Notes: generated by a model not told the origin, from the sequence alone. Counted from the stretch's first letter, positions 51,609-61,107 are shown. The stretch is 64,000 bases of DNA from CALOFP01 sp942492635 (GCA_942492635.1 CALOFP010000003.1:1447792-1511791), one strand, 5' to 3'. Translations and numbers: made by a program.

Positions 51609-52619
51609 ATGGAAAACAATGAAAAGAATATCTTCAACGCCATTGAAAGCGGCGATATGGAAACAGTTCGAAAATTATCTGAGAAATCATCAAACCTCTC
51701 AATGACCGATGAGGAAGGCAGAACACCGCTGCACGTAGCGGCAACAAACGGAAATACGGAGGCAATCTCGCAGCTGCTCCAGGCAGGAGCCTCGATCGAC
51801 AGCAAAGGAAAATACGGAAGAACGCCGCTGATGCTCGCCATTTCCAGCGGAAAACAGCAGGCGGCCAAACTGCTGCTAGAAAAAGGGTCAGACGTCAACA
51901 GCGCCACAAAAACAGGCTACACAGTGCTGATGATGGCTGCAACAAAAGGGTATCTCAGCATAATCGAAAAAATACTGATAAGAGTGGACAACATCAATTC
52001 CCGCAACAGCGAAGGCCGTACAGCCCTGATGAACGCCGTCAAATTCGATCACATAAAAACAACGGAAGCACTCCTCAATCACCGAGCCGACATCGAAATT
52101 AAAGATAAGAACGGACAAAGTGCGATGGAAATGGCCGAAAACGAGCACATGAAAAAGCTTTTGAGCGAGCACCTTGAAAAAAGCCGGAAAAGACACAAAG
52201 AGCAGGAAAAACTCAAAGCATCCGAAATAAAGAAAGAGAAAAGGTCCGGATTTTACGTCCATCCCGCCGTAATGGTCATCGCCGTAATCTTTTTCATCGG
52301 CATAGGAATGATACTTTTCAACAACATACAAAAACTCCAGGCCGTAGGAAAAGAACCCTCTCCAAGAGTGATGGCCGCAGCCGAAAAAGTAACCGAAACC
52401 TACTGCAGCAAACTGATCGAATGCAAAAAAGCCAGAAATATCAAGCAGTGCGCCAGAATGAAAGAACCATTCATAGCCCACCACTTCTCAAAAGTGGAAG
52501 ATGAACTCAACAAAAACAGCATCGCAACCTGCGTTGACAGCATCCGCAACTTCAGTTGTGAAGACGCAAAACGAGTAAACTTTACAAAAATAAATGAAAG
52601 CTTTCCGAGCTGTCCGTGA
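51609..52619 (+). CDS. Ankyrin-repeat protein with one membrane helix and Cys-rich C-terminus
   Basis: ATG 51609 follows GAGGAGAAG; an upstream ATG (51555) has no site. Five ankyrin repeats fill residues 1-170 (for example GRTPLHVAATNGNTEAISQLLQAGASID and GRTALMNAVKFDHIKTTEALLNHRADIE). A basic coiled-coil stretch (LEKSRKRHKEQEKLKASEIKKEKR), a membrane helix (VHPAVMVIAVIFFIGIGMILF) and an extracytoplasmic domain with six Cys (YCSKLIECKKARNIKQC, TCVDSIRNFSCED, FPSC) follow. Ankyrin repeats should lie in the cytoplasm and the disulphide domain outside, so it may link the two. It diverges from the A2M gene and converges with the pilin gene. Confidence 0.85.
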   Translation: MENNEKNIFNAIESGDMETVRKLSEKSSNLSMTDEEGRTPLHVAATNGNTEAISQLLQAGASIDSKGKYGRTPLMLAISSGKQQAAKLLLEKGSDVNSATKTGYTVLMMAATKGYLSIIEKILIRVDNINSRNSEGRTALMNAVKFDHIKTTEALLNHRADIEIKDKNGQSAMEMAENEHMKKLLSEHLEKSRKRHKEQEKLKASEIKKEKRSGFYVHPAVMVIAVIFFIGIGMILFNNIQKLQAVGKEPSPRVMAAAEKVTETYCSKLIECKKARNIKQCARMKEPFIAHHFSKVEDELNKNSIATCVDSIRNFSCEDAKRVNFTKINESFPSCP

Positions 52620-52636
52620 GAGAGCGTGCGAGCGTT

Positions 52637-52673
52637 AAAAAGCCGAATGCACTACGGCAACGGCTTTATTTTT
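52637..52673. terminator. Bidirectional terminator between ankyrin and pilin genes
   Basis: AAAGCCG (52639-52645) pairs with CGGCTTT (52661-52667). On the minus strand a T run follows the stem directly; on the plus strand ATTTTT follows. The minus-strand side overlaps the last codons of the pilin gene. Confidence 0.65.
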
Positions 52674-53056
52674 GTATCAGTGCCCATGCAAACAGAAACC
52701 CATTTTGCAGGCACATCAGTTAGGAAATTATTTTGTGCGACAGCAGTACCTAGACCGGCACTCCTGTCATCACTGCATACGGCGACGCCCGTAGTTCCGA
52801 ACCTGTAAAATTGACCATCAGCTGTACCTAAGGACGTCACCCAATTTAGATCATTAATATTACCTGCAAATGAAGGATGATCTGGATCTGCACGGTAAGC
52901 CAGCTGAGCCTCTACAATCTTTTTCAAATTAATAGGCACCTCAGATGTTCTCGCCTTTTTTGAATAATCAAGATAAATAGGCATAGCCACCGTAGCAATA
53001 ATTGAAATAATAGAAATTACAATCATCAGCTCTATGAATGTAAAACCTTTTCTCAT
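52652..53056 (-). CDS. Type IV prepilin (PilA-like major or minor pilin)
   Basis: The N-terminus MRKGFTFIELMIVISIISIIATVAMPIYLDYSKKART is a canonical class IVa prepilin: cleavage after Gly4, mature Phe1 and Glu5, and a hydrophobic alpha-1 helix. Two Cys (AVCSDDRS and SVCMG) could form the C-terminal D-loop disulphide. The globular domain is small (134 residues total). AAGGAGG precedes the ATG. No pilus assembly gene is next to it, so whether it is the major pilin cannot be decided. It lies beside the surface-polysaccharide cluster. Confidence 0.92.
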   Translation of the reverse strand: MRKGFTFIELMIVISIISIIATVAMPIYLDYSKKARTSEVPINLKKIVEAQLAYRADPDHPSFAGNINDLNWVTSLGTADGQFYRFGTTGVAVCSDDRSAGLGTAVAQNNFLTDVPAKWVSVCMGTDTKIKPLP

Positions 53057-53123
53057 GGCACTACCTCCTTTTACGTTTTTTCTGCAACTAATTGTAATGG
53101 AGCAAAAACAGGGCCAGCTGTGA

Positions 53124-53217
53124 GAACGACTTCGCTTCGCAGTCTTTAGAGCACTTCGCTTTAGCAGGAGAAGCCTCTACATTATCTCAACCGGATCGAA
53201 GCAGAGCGCTCTAGTTC
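53124..53217. repeat. GC-rich hairpin-forming intergenic repeat, copy 3 (degenerate)
   Basis: A shorter and decayed relative of copies 1 and 2: GAACGACTTCGCTTCGCAG and CACTTCGCTTTAGCAGGAGA, then AAGCCTCT and, on the right, CGAAGCAGAGCGCTCTAGTTC, roughly reverse complementary to the left side. It lies after the glycosyltransferase stop and before the pilin gene, which point the same way. Confidence 0.65.
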
Positions 53218-53284
53218 TAATTCTTACAAATATCGGCAACAATTTTCGGAAATTGGTAGAAAAGAAGATTATCCAACAGAACAG

Positions 53285-54274
53285 CTATGGCTCATAATTG
53301 ACAAGGTAGGAAACCATCGATTCAACATCATCCAAAACGAATTGGGGATCAAGATATTGCGGAATATCCCCAACAGGAAAAGATAATATTTTCGCCAGCT
53401 TACCAAACTCCCAGAAAACAACAGGCATCGATTCGCTGCGGGAAGTTATTAAAAGTACATCAATAAAATCGGAATAGTAGGCAAGTTCACCGCAACCCAC
53501 TTCCCCAGCCCATCTTACGATGCTTCTGTTGCAGTAATCTTTCAAAACATCACTGTATGATCCGTCTCCAAAAACAGTAAAGGAAATATCCTTCCTCTTT
53601 TCCCTCACCTTTTCAGCAATATCGAGAAAATAGTCTATGCCCTTTACCTTTTCCAGTCTTCCGACAAAAGCAACATTTAAACTTTTATCAAAAGTCAAAG
53701 GCTTATCAGGAATAACAGGCGAAGGAAGTGAGGACCTCGTTGGTAACAACTGGCATTTCACGCCGCATCTTTCCACTATTTTTTTCTCAAGATCCCTGCT
53801 GTTGGCATAAACCATGTGAGCATTTTTCAAAATAACAGGAAGAAGAAAAGGTATGTTGATGAACTTGTTTATATCCGTCCCCAGGGCCCAGACCGAATAT
53901 TTAACTCCACAAAAAATCTTTAATAAAAAAGCAGAAATACCAGCAGGAACAGCCCAGCACGCAAAAACCTGATCAATCTCATTTTCCCACATGATTTTCC
54001 TTGCAGAAAAAACAAATGTAAGAACCATTTTCAAAAAAAAGAAAAGATGAAAAGGATTCCAAATCTTCATCCCTGCGAAATAACCGTGATGCCATTTGAA
54101 ATAATGGATCTCGGTGCCCCATTTATTTTCGATAAAACTTCTATCCAGATGCGGAGCGAGTACTTTGATACTTTTATTGTCATCAGATTTAATGTAATCA
54201 AGAATGAAACGACCACGATAATCGGTTTCTGAAACAGGAAAAGAGTGTGAGAGGATAAGTACTTTTTTTTGCAC
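53285..54274 (-). CDS. Glycosyltransferase family 4 protein
   Basis: GTG start at 54274 behind GGACTGG and two bases after the previous stop. The N-terminal half has LILSHSFPVSETDYRGRF, while the C-terminal half carries the GT-B donor-binding motifs NVAFVGRLEKVKGIDYFLDIAEKV and DVLLITSRSESMPVVFWEFGKLAK (Glu of the EX7E pattern replaced by a looser SESMPVVFWE). It transfers a sugar from a nucleotide donor, probably in the cytoplasm, in assembly of a surface polysaccharide. It is the last gene of the leftward cluster. The sugar and linkage cannot be predicted. Confidence 0.88.
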   Translation of the reverse strand: MQKKVLILSHSFPVSETDYRGRFILDYIKSDDNKSIKVLAPHLDRSFIENKWGTEIHYFKWHHGYFAGMKIWNPFHLFFFLKMVLTFVFSARKIMWENEIDQVFACWAVPAGISAFLLKIFCGVKYSVWALGTDINKFINIPFLLPVILKNAHMVYANSRDLEKKIVERCGVKCQLLPTRSSLPSPVIPDKPLTFDKSLNVAFVGRLEKVKGIDYFLDIAEKVREKRKDISFTVFGDGSYSDVLKDYCNRSIVRWAGEVGCGELAYYSDFIDVLLITSRSESMPVVFWEFGKLAKILSFPVGDIPQYLDPQFVLDDVESMVSYLVNYEP

Positions 54275-54276
54275 TG

Positions 54277-55104
54277 TCAGCCAGTCCTCTTTTTATAACC
54301 CTTCATAAATTTTCTCCAGGTATATAGAAATCCGCCTTGGCGAATAGAGTAACTTGCTTTCCATAAAAAATAGTTTATTACTCTATATTTAAAGGCTATT
54401 GATCCCGGAGCAACAAAATTATACTTTTGAATAAGAACGTTTTCTTCAAATTTCAATCTGTCATCCACTCGATCAAGTTCTGTTTTCTGTCCAATATATC
54501 TGCGAAATCCTCCAAGAAGTTTATCTGTCTTAAGAAAGACATCAGCTCCCTGATTAAAAATTACACTAAATAGGAAATCACTATCCATAACCCTGTGCAG
54601 GCTTTCATCAAATTTCCCGAACTGCTCATAAACGGAACGGTACCAAAACATGGACTGTAAATTCGCATCAAATCCCTCGTAGGGAAAATGGGGCACCCTC
54701 GGTGCAGGAGCCGAATAAGTATGATCCAACTTATTATCCTCCTCGTCAAGCTCACACCAATTTCCATAAACTACCTTTTTGTCAGGATATTCCTCGAACT
54801 TTTTAACCACATGCGAAAAAGCACCCGGCATGTAAACATCATCACTGTTCAACCAACCGAAAATATCACCGGTAGCTTTTGCAAACCCCTTATTTAAAGC
54901 GTGGGACTGTCCCCTATCTCGTTCTGAAACCCAGTAGGCAATTTTATCTTCATATTTTTTAACTATCTCAACGGAGTTATCTGTTGAACCACCGTCTATT
55001 ACAATGATCTCAACGTTTTCGTAATCCTGATTTATGATAGATAGAAGGGTACGTTCCAGGAATTCTCCCTGATTATAGGATGGGACAACAATTGAAAATT
55101 TCAT
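54277..55104 (-). CDS. Glycosyltransferase family 2 protein
   Basis: A GT-A enzyme: MKFSIVVPSYNQGEFLERTLLSIINQDYENVEIIVIDGGSTDNSVEIV is the donor-binding start, FGWLNSDDVYMPGAF holds the DxD-like metal site, and RVMDSDFLF the acceptor side. The sequence resembles the GT2 group acting on O-antigen or exopolysaccharide repeat units. Its start codon overlaps the previous stop (TAATG). Length is 275 residues. Confidence 0.9.
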   Translation of the reverse strand: MKFSIVVPSYNQGEFLERTLLSIINQDYENVEIIVIDGGSTDNSVEIVKKYEDKIAYWVSERDRGQSHALNKGFAKATGDIFGWLNSDDVYMPGAFSHVVKKFEEYPDKKVVYGNWCELDEEDNKLDHTYSAPAPRVPHFPYEGFDANLQSMFWYRSVYEQFGKFDESLHRVMDSDFLFSVIFNQGADVFLKTDKLLGGFRRYIGQKTELDRVDDRLKFEENVLIQKYNFVAPGSIAFKYRVINYFLWKASYSIRQGGFLYTWRKFMKGYKKRTG

Positions 55105-56003
55105 TATTTTTTGACCCTATATCCTATTAATTCTTTAATAAATCTACGAATTTTATCTTTCATTTTATACCTATGGTAATTCATCATAAGTCTGTTCATT
55201 ATATTGTCATCAGTAATTATCTCTGGATATTTAAGAGGCATAAATGATTCATCTAATTCAACATCAAATTTATTTGACTTACCACAGTGTACGCCAGAGC
55301 CATCAATACCACAATTAAAAACAAGCGATTTAGAAGGATAAATTGAATGTTTACCGTTAATAACATGATAAAGAAACCAACGTGTAGCCCATGAATCGAT
55401 GGTGCCTTTCAATAAAAGCTTTAAAAGATAGTAAAGGTCATCCCCAGCTCTTTGGACAAACTCTTTCTTCTTCAATAAAAATTTATAACTACCAATATTC
55501 CAATCAACTCTTTCCCAGTCATTTTTCCATGTAGCCCACCCCCATGAGGATGCCCTATTGGAGAAAAAAGTATCATTATTATATCTCTTTTCAATTTTTA
55601 TTTCAGGAGTAAATGCACAAACAGAACTAACTTTATCATTTTCAGCATATAAAGAAAGTACTTCATTCATATAAGCAATGAAATTTGGTGATGTTACAAG
55701 ATCATCCTCAAGCACAATAACCCGACCATATTCATTCACAATCTTTGTTACACCATCAATAATTGAATTTGCCAATCCCCAATTTTTATCCTTCTCAAAT
55801 ATCTGGACTTTCTTAAATCCTGAAATGGTTTTAACATACGCCCTAACTTCTTCAACCTTTTTGTTAGATGCCTCGTCTTTCGGACCGTCACTGAAAATGA
55901 AAAGTTCACTTTCATTTGCAAGATGATTTTTTTGGAGAGCTTCCACTGTTTTTATTGTGTGCTCCAGGCGGTTGTAAACAAATAACACTATTGGAGCTAA
56001 CAT
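55104..56003 (-). CDS. Glycosyltransferase (GT-A fold, GNT-I-like/family 2)
   Basis: Opens MLAPIVLFVYNRLEHTIKTVEALQKN and contains FIFSDGPKD, VIVLEDDLVTSPNFIAYMNE (metal-binding EDD) and SWGWATWKNDWERVDW, typical of enzymes resembling N-acetylglucosaminyltransferase I that are common in bacterial surface-polysaccharide clusters. AGGAG precedes the ATG. It overlaps the upstream glycosyltransferase by seven bases. The acceptor is not known. Confidence 0.85.
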   Translation of the reverse strand: MLAPIVLFVYNRLEHTIKTVEALQKNHLANESELFIFSDGPKDEASNKKVEEVRAYVKTISGFKKVQIFEKDKNWGLANSIIDGVTKIVNEYGRVIVLEDDLVTSPNFIAYMNEVLSLYAENDKVSSVCAFTPEIKIEKRYNNDTFFSNRASSWGWATWKNDWERVDWNIGSYKFLLKKKEFVQRAGDDLYYLLKLLLKGTIDSWATRWFLYHVINGKHSIYPSKSLVFNCGIDGSGVHCGKSNKFDVELDESFMPLKYPEIITDDNIMNRLMMNYHRYKMKDKIRRFIKELIGYRVKK

Positions 56004-56911
56004 AAAAACTCTCTCCTTAATGCGACCCCTGTTAAACCCAGAAGATAGCCGAACCTACAAATCTCTTTTACAAATACATGTCTAAGAGAAGAAAAATAGA
56101 AAGGAAAAAGACAAAAAACTTGCAAAAGACAAAGAAAAAGAGCTGCTAACCTTTTAAAAAGTACAATTCCCTTACTTGTAGGCCTAATACATTCTATTCC
56201 TTCACCTGATTTCATAGCCCTTATAAACCTATATCTTATGTCATAGTGCTTTTTTTCAACAGCGTGTCTTACGACAACATCTTCAGCATAAAAAAGCTGT
56301 TCACCTTCACGGATTAGCTTGAAAAACAATTCAGAATCCTCTCCCATTCTAATATTTCCATCTATCATCCCAAGCTCTGTAGAGAATCCACCATAACTTT
56401 CAAGAATATCTTTTCTAATTACCATATTTGATCCGGAAAAACCAAAAGGGTATTTTTCAACATCTAAAAAACCACTCTCTTGACCAAAATTTCTTTCTTC
56501 AAATTCATCTTTAAACCATTTTGGAGGAGAATCAATATACCATGGCAATATTGGCCCTCCAATAGCTGCCGGCACAGGAGAAATATTGCTAAAATAGTGT
56601 AATATATTTGAACACCACTTTTCTTCAGCTATGGCATCATCATCAATATATGCAATATATTTACCACTTGCCTCGCGCCATCCTCGATTTCTGGCATAAC
56701 TAAGTCCTTGTCTGGGCTCATGGATATATTTAAAATTATCATTTTCTTTTATCGCTCGCATTGCGACTTCTTTTGGGCTGTCTATTGAATTATTATCTAT
56801 TATAATAACTTCATATAAACTAGGATCGCAACACTGGCTAGCTAAACTTTTCAAACAAGATGCCAGCAAATCCCATCTATTGTATGTACATACTATAACT
56901 GAAAGCAACAT
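55997..56911 (-). CDS. Glycosyltransferase family 2 protein
   Basis: MLLSVIVCTYNRWDLLASCLKSLASQ is the GT-A nucleotide-binding start; YIAYIDDDAIAEEKWCSNI carries the DDD metal site, and GMIDGNIRMGEDSELFFKLI the catalytic-side acid. A hydrophobic stretch near the end (LAALFLCLLQVFCLFPFYFS) probably anchors it at the inner face of the membrane. The 79-base gap upstream to the next gene is larger than other gaps in the cluster. Confidence 0.9.
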   Translation of the reverse strand: MLLSVIVCTYNRWDLLASCLKSLASQCCDPSLYEVIIIDNNSIDSPKEVAMRAIKENDNFKYIHEPRQGLSYARNRGWREASGKYIAYIDDDAIAEEKWCSNILHYFSNISPVPAAIGGPILPWYIDSPPKWFKDEFEERNFGQESGFLDVEKYPFGFSGSNMVIRKDILESYGGFSTELGMIDGNIRMGEDSELFFKLIREGEQLFYAEDVVVRHAVEKKHYDIRYRFIRAMKSGEGIECIRPTSKGIVLFKRLAALFLCLLQVFCLFPFYFSSLRHVFVKEICRFGYLLGLTGVALRREFLC

Positions 56912-56990
56912 TAATTAATTTCACTCAACAAAAAAAGTAAACAAAGACGGTCATCCGAGTTCTCGAACAAAAACTCTAAACATTTTCCCA

Positions 56991-58028
56991 TTAAAACCTA
57001 TTAATAAGCCCAGTAATCATATACTTCATATTAAATAATAATATACTATGAAGTTTTACGTTAGAATAATTACTCAACGGTGATTGGAAAAGGCCCTTTA
57101 TTATTGGTAATCCCAATCTGTATGAATTACTTAATACTCCGCACCAACACTGGCCAATAATTCGACAAAAAACATCTCCATATCCAGCTGCAAGTCCTTT
57201 TTCCATAACTTCAATAAGGATATTAAATGCTTTATCAATATCGGTTTTACTTTGTGGTAAAAAAGTTCGTCTCAAGATACTAAGATAAGTTACCTTATCA
57301 AAATTTTCCAAATCCACACTAATTTGTTCGAGATTTCGCAATTTAACTTTATCTGAGTACTCATCCTGTTCTGTTCTATACGCAGAACCGACTTGTTTTT
57401 TATGAACACGGTATTTGAGAAGGATTTCTGGTATGTTTGCAAATTTTAATTTATCAATTGTTCTGCACCAGAGTTCATAGTCTTCTGTATGCAAATGTTT
57501 AAGAGAATAACAGTATCTATTAAAGCTTTCTTTTTTAAACATTACTGTCGGGTGTGCAATACAGTTCCCAAAAAAAAGAGTATCCCTAATTTTTTCATGT
57601 ATCACAGGTGTTTTAATTATACGTTCTTTACCTTCTCCGAAGGTCTGGTACCAGGAGCCTACAATATCCAAATCCGGGTTGTTCTCCAAATATTTTAACT
57701 GTCGGAACAATCTATTGGAGGCTGAAATATCATCAGCATCCATTCGTGCAATATATTTTCCTTTTGCAACAGAAATCCCAAAGTTTAATGTTGCAGCTAC
57801 TCCAACATTTGAATTATTTTGGTATATTCTCAATCTTTTATCTGTTCTTTTTAGTTCATCAACTATTTCATAAGTATCATCATTCGAACAATCATCAACT
57901 ACAATTAATTCAAAATCTGAAAAAGATTGATTCAAGATACTGTCGACAGCTTCCTTTATGAATTTTCCACCATTATAAACTGGTACTATAACAGATATTG
58001 AAGGTTCATTAATATCTTTATTTAACAA
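56991..58028 (-). CDS. Glycosyltransferase family 2 protein (paralogue of the 60085-61107 gene)
   Basis: TTG start at 58028 behind GGAG. The GT-A core is SISVIVPVYNGGKFIKEAVDSILNQSFSDFELIVVDDCSND, then ARMDADDIS (metal site) and LHTEDYELWCR (catalytic-side acid). The C-terminal 100 residues have no recognised domain. It matches the 60085-61107 protein along its length (DIVGSWYQTFGEG, DTLFFGNCIAHPTVMFKK, KFANIPEILLKYRVHKKQ have counterparts there), so the two arose by duplication and now flank one GT4 gene. Confidence 0.9.
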   Translation of the reverse strand: MLNKDINEPSISVIVPVYNGGKFIKEAVDSILNQSFSDFELIVVDDCSNDDTYEIVDELKRTDKRLRIYQNNSNVGVAATLNFGISVAKGKYIARMDADDISASNRLFRQLKYLENNPDLDIVGSWYQTFGEGKERIIKTPVIHEKIRDTLFFGNCIAHPTVMFKKESFNRYCYSLKHLHTEDYELWCRTIDKLKFANIPEILLKYRVHKKQVGSAYRTEQDEYSDKVKLRNLEQISVDLENFDKVTYLSILRRTFLPQSKTDIDKAFNILIEVMEKGLAAGYGDVFCRIIGQCWCGVLSNSYRLGLPIIKGLFQSPLSNYSNVKLHSILLFNMKYMITGLINRF

Positions 58029-58105
58029 GAAAACTCCGTTTATAATATCGTGTAAAAAAGCTAGATTTCACTAATAATGCAATCATATAAATTAATTCTT
58101 ATTGT

Positions 58106-59287
58106 TTACAAAAACAAACTTCCAAATGCAACGTCCTGCACCTTATTGTATTCTATAGCATATTTCAATGCTTCCCTTTCAATGCAAATCCTTTTACTAT
58201 CATTTTCGAGAATTTCTACAGTTTTGGATATAAAATCAACTCCGGAATCGGCAACTAAAAAGGCACTATTAGCGCCATCATTCAAACCCTCTGCTCCAAC
58301 AGAACTTGTAATTAACACTTTACCATATCCTAAAGCTTCAATATTCTTAATTTTTAACCCTGTACCAAATTGCACAGGATTAATAACAATATCCACACCA
58401 CAATATATATCCTCCAAATTATCTACTATACCTGCTTTTTCAACATTTTTCATTTTGGTGTTAATTTTGCTACAAATGGCACCAACTAAAATGAATTTTA
58501 TACGATCGTTGTATTTGTCTTGGAGAAATGGAAAAACTTCTTTCAGAAAGAATCTTACAGAAACTTGATTCACTTGATTCGCAGATCCAACGAATAATAT
58601 TGAATAGGGTTCTTTCATACCTTTTTTTAATATTACTTTTTTAATTTCAACATTATGACCAATGGTTACAACCTGTTTTTTAGAAATTTTCTCAAAATAA
58701 CTCCGCTCTTGTTCCTGAATAGCAACTATCTTATCTGCACGATTCAAACCAACAGCTTCATTTTCTTGATCTGTATGAAACCAAGTATGATTTTGACCAA
58801 ATTTTTTAAATAATTCTCCCCTTCCTGCAAAGACATCGTGCGTATCAAGTATTTTTACTACATTATCAGAAAAAAAATCAAATGCTTTGGATAAAAAGAC
58901 ATATTCGACTAGAACACAATCAAATTCAATCCTACGGTTTAATTTATTTAATAATTTGGCGACATTATTTTTAAAAAAATCATCTATTTCGTAATAGCCT
59001 TTCTTTTTAAATCGTAACCACTTTACAATATTTATTAGGAAGTTATAATATCTGGCCAATTTTTTGGAACCTAAGATACGTCCTCGATTTTTGAGAAAAT
59101 ATGCATGATCACATTCTTTAATCGTTCCTTCAATTTCCAATTTAGTTAAATCTTCCGAAGAGCAGAGAAAGTGTACTTCATATCCCATTATTTTCAAATT
59201 TTTAATAAATCTAAGTATTCTCGTTTTATTGCCTTCGTTAGGGGGATATATTGGAACAGGCGACACAATTAAAATATTCTTACGCAT
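58106..59287 (-). CDS. Glycosyltransferase family 4 protein
   Basis: ATG 59287 is preferred over the TTG at 59296. It opens MRKNILIVSPVPIYPPNEGNKTRI, with ILDTHDVFAGRG, ADKIVAIQEQERSYF and the donor-site region YSILFVGSANQVNQVSVRFFLKEVFPFL and DIVINPVQFGTGLKIKNIEALGYGKVLITSSVGAEGL. These are typical of GT-B enzymes of the family-4 superfamily that build exopolysaccharides. The sequence is very AT-rich and uses many AAA and AAT codons. It is flanked by two paralogous GT2 genes. Confidence 0.88.
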   Translation of the reverse strand: MRKNILIVSPVPIYPPNEGNKTRILRFIKNLKIMGYEVHFLCSSEDLTKLEIEGTIKECDHAYFLKNRGRILGSKKLARYYNFLINIVKWLRFKKKGYYEIDDFFKNNVAKLLNKLNRRIEFDCVLVEYVFLSKAFDFFSDNVVKILDTHDVFAGRGELFKKFGQNHTWFHTDQENEAVGLNRADKIVAIQEQERSYFEKISKKQVVTIGHNVEIKKVILKKGMKEPYSILFVGSANQVNQVSVRFFLKEVFPFLQDKYNDRIKFILVGAICSKINTKMKNVEKAGIVDNLEDIYCGVDIVINPVQFGTGLKIKNIEALGYGKVLITSSVGAEGLNDGANSAFLVADSGVDFISKTVEILENDSKRICIEREALKYAIEYNKVQDVAFGSLFL

Positions 59288-60084
59288 TAAAACCAACCAT
59301 TAACCATATTTATGTTGAACCAATATAACATTTTACCACATAGGCCACATATCTAACACGACCATCAACTCACAGAAACAACTTGCATTCATATTTATCA
59401 AATATACGAGACGGCCAAGATATAAACAGTCTATTTTCCATTAAAGAAACAAACATCTATTATAGGTAATGAAATTTTAAGGAGGGTACTCGAGTTGTAC
59501 CTGCTAAGCTTATTCAAATATCTCAAAAGTTTTCCAAACATAAATAAAAACATTATTATTGAAGAAACCAGTGAAAAATCATATTCTCTATAGTCTACTA
59601 TTAATTTCTTTTTTATCCAGTCAACCATACAACAATAGAAAAACCGTTCACTTCAACACAATTATATTATCTTGGCTAAAATAGTCAATATTCTAACAAA
59701 ACCACAGTGTAAATATATACGATATAATCTATTTTCTTGCCTTTAAAGTTTAAAAGGGGTAATCTCAGATAATATTTTAAACATAACAGACTCAGATTCC
59801 GAAAAGAAATCTATGAGAAGGATTACGGAAAGGTGGCAAGCAGTGCGGCAATGAGAAAAAAGGATGAGGCAATTGCGAAATGTCGTCTTTACCCCAGCCA
59901 CTTTATCCAAGTTCTCAACATGACCATCAAAAAGATCCTGTTGACAAAAAAAGACATTGCAAATCATTCGGAATAATCTATGTTGCAAGAAAGGGAGAAA
60001 CCCTCGACGAAACCATGATTCCCGAGGAGTAATTGGAGAACGGTTCAGAGAATGCCGCCGCAAATCCGGATGCCAGCTAAAAAG
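59288..60084. other. Long AT-rich gap in the polysaccharide cluster with a possible gene remnant
   Basis: About 800 bases separate two glycosyltransferase genes. On the plus strand a stop-free stretch (59773-59976) encodes RKEIYEKDYGKVASSAAMR and KKDEAIAKCRLYPSHFIQVLN, ending in TAA. In another frame GIIYVARKGETLDETMIPEE follows (about 59968-60032). Two short, unrelated-frame coding-like pieces on the strand opposite to the operon suggest a decayed gene, perhaps a mobile element, but I recognise no family. No ribosome-binding site is seen. Confidence 0.3.
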
Positions 60085-61107
60085 TCACAAACTTAAAAGG
60101 TTTCTGAAATAGTGGTATATATACCGGACCTTACTTCGATTTGTTTTCAAAACACCTCTTTGGATCACACTCAAAAAAAACAATCTCAATGACGTTATTT
60201 TTATTTTAATACTTTTCTCAACTATGGAATTCAAATAAATAGATACATATTCAATGAATTTTTCTCCATATCCGTTAAACACTCCGGCGACACTTATTTT
60301 CCTGAAAATTTTAACGGCTAAAAGAAGATCCTTTTTAGATTTGGGCTCAAACACCCATGTAAGGACTTTAAGATAAATTGTCGACTCCTTTTCAGATAAA
60401 GAAACTCCACATTTCTTTACAAGTTCCAAACTAATTAATGCACTGTTTTTTAATTGGCCAAGCCTTGAAGCAGTACTTAACTGCTTCGCATGTGTTCTAT
60501 ACAGTAGGAGAACTACTGGTATATTTGCGAATTTTGCGATTTTAATGACTTCTGCAAACAACCTATGGTCTTCTGCCGTTTCATTCCTATATCTTATGAA
60601 CGACTTTTCTAAGAACGCTTTCCGCATTATTACAGTGGGGTTGTTAAACCCACAGGTAAAAAACAGGGTGTCTACAATTTCAGAATGAAACAAAGGGGTC
60701 TTATGCACACCAGTAAATGTTCCAAATCGCTCCATCCAACTACCGGCGATGTCAATACCAAGGTTGTTTTCCATAAACTCAAACTGTTTTTCCAATCTAT
60801 TGGGCAATGAAATATCATCTGAATCCATTATCAGATAATATTTTCCTTTCATCATTTCAAGCCCAACATTTCTCGCGGCACCCTGTCCTTTTTCACCTCT
60901 ATTCTTAACAGCAATAATTCGGTTATCTTCGTTTGCATATTTTTTTATTATCTGCCATGAGGTATCTGTTGAATTGTCATCAACTATTATGAATTCAAAG
61001 TCTTTGAAGGTCTGATTAAGTATGCTCTCTATGGCCTCAGCGAGATATTCTTCTGTGTTGTAAACAGGCATTACAACAGAAATCGAAGGTTCTTGATTTA
61101 AATTCAT
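60085..61107 (-). CDS. Glycosyltransferase family 2 protein (paralogue of the 56991-58028 gene)
   Basis: GT-A enzyme: SISVVMPVYNTEEYLAEAIESILNQTFKDFEFIIVDDNSTD, then YLIMDSDDIS (metal site) and ETAEDHRLFAEVI (catalytic-side acid). It shares blocks IAGSWMERFG, DTLFFTCGFNNPTVIMRK and KFANIPVVLLLYRTHAKQ with the paralogue. The start overlaps the end of the FrhB/pyruvyltransferase gene by four bases (ATGA), so the two are coupled. Likely one sugar-addition step of the same polymer. Confidence 0.9.
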   Translation of the reverse strand: MNLNQEPSISVVMPVYNTEEYLAEAIESILNQTFKDFEFIIVDDNSTDTSWQIIKKYANEDNRIIAVKNRGEKGQGAARNVGLEMMKGKYYLIMDSDDISLPNRLEKQFEFMENNLGIDIAGSWMERFGTFTGVHKTPLFHSEIVDTLFFTCGFNNPTVIMRKAFLEKSFIRYRNETAEDHRLFAEVIKIAKFANIPVVLLLYRTHAKQLSTASRLGQLKNSALISLELVKKCGVSLSEKESTIYLKVLTWVFEPKSKKDLLLAVKIFRKISVAGVFNGYGEKFIEYVSIYLNSIVEKSIKIKITSLRLFFLSVIQRGVLKTNRSKVRYIYHYFRNLLSL

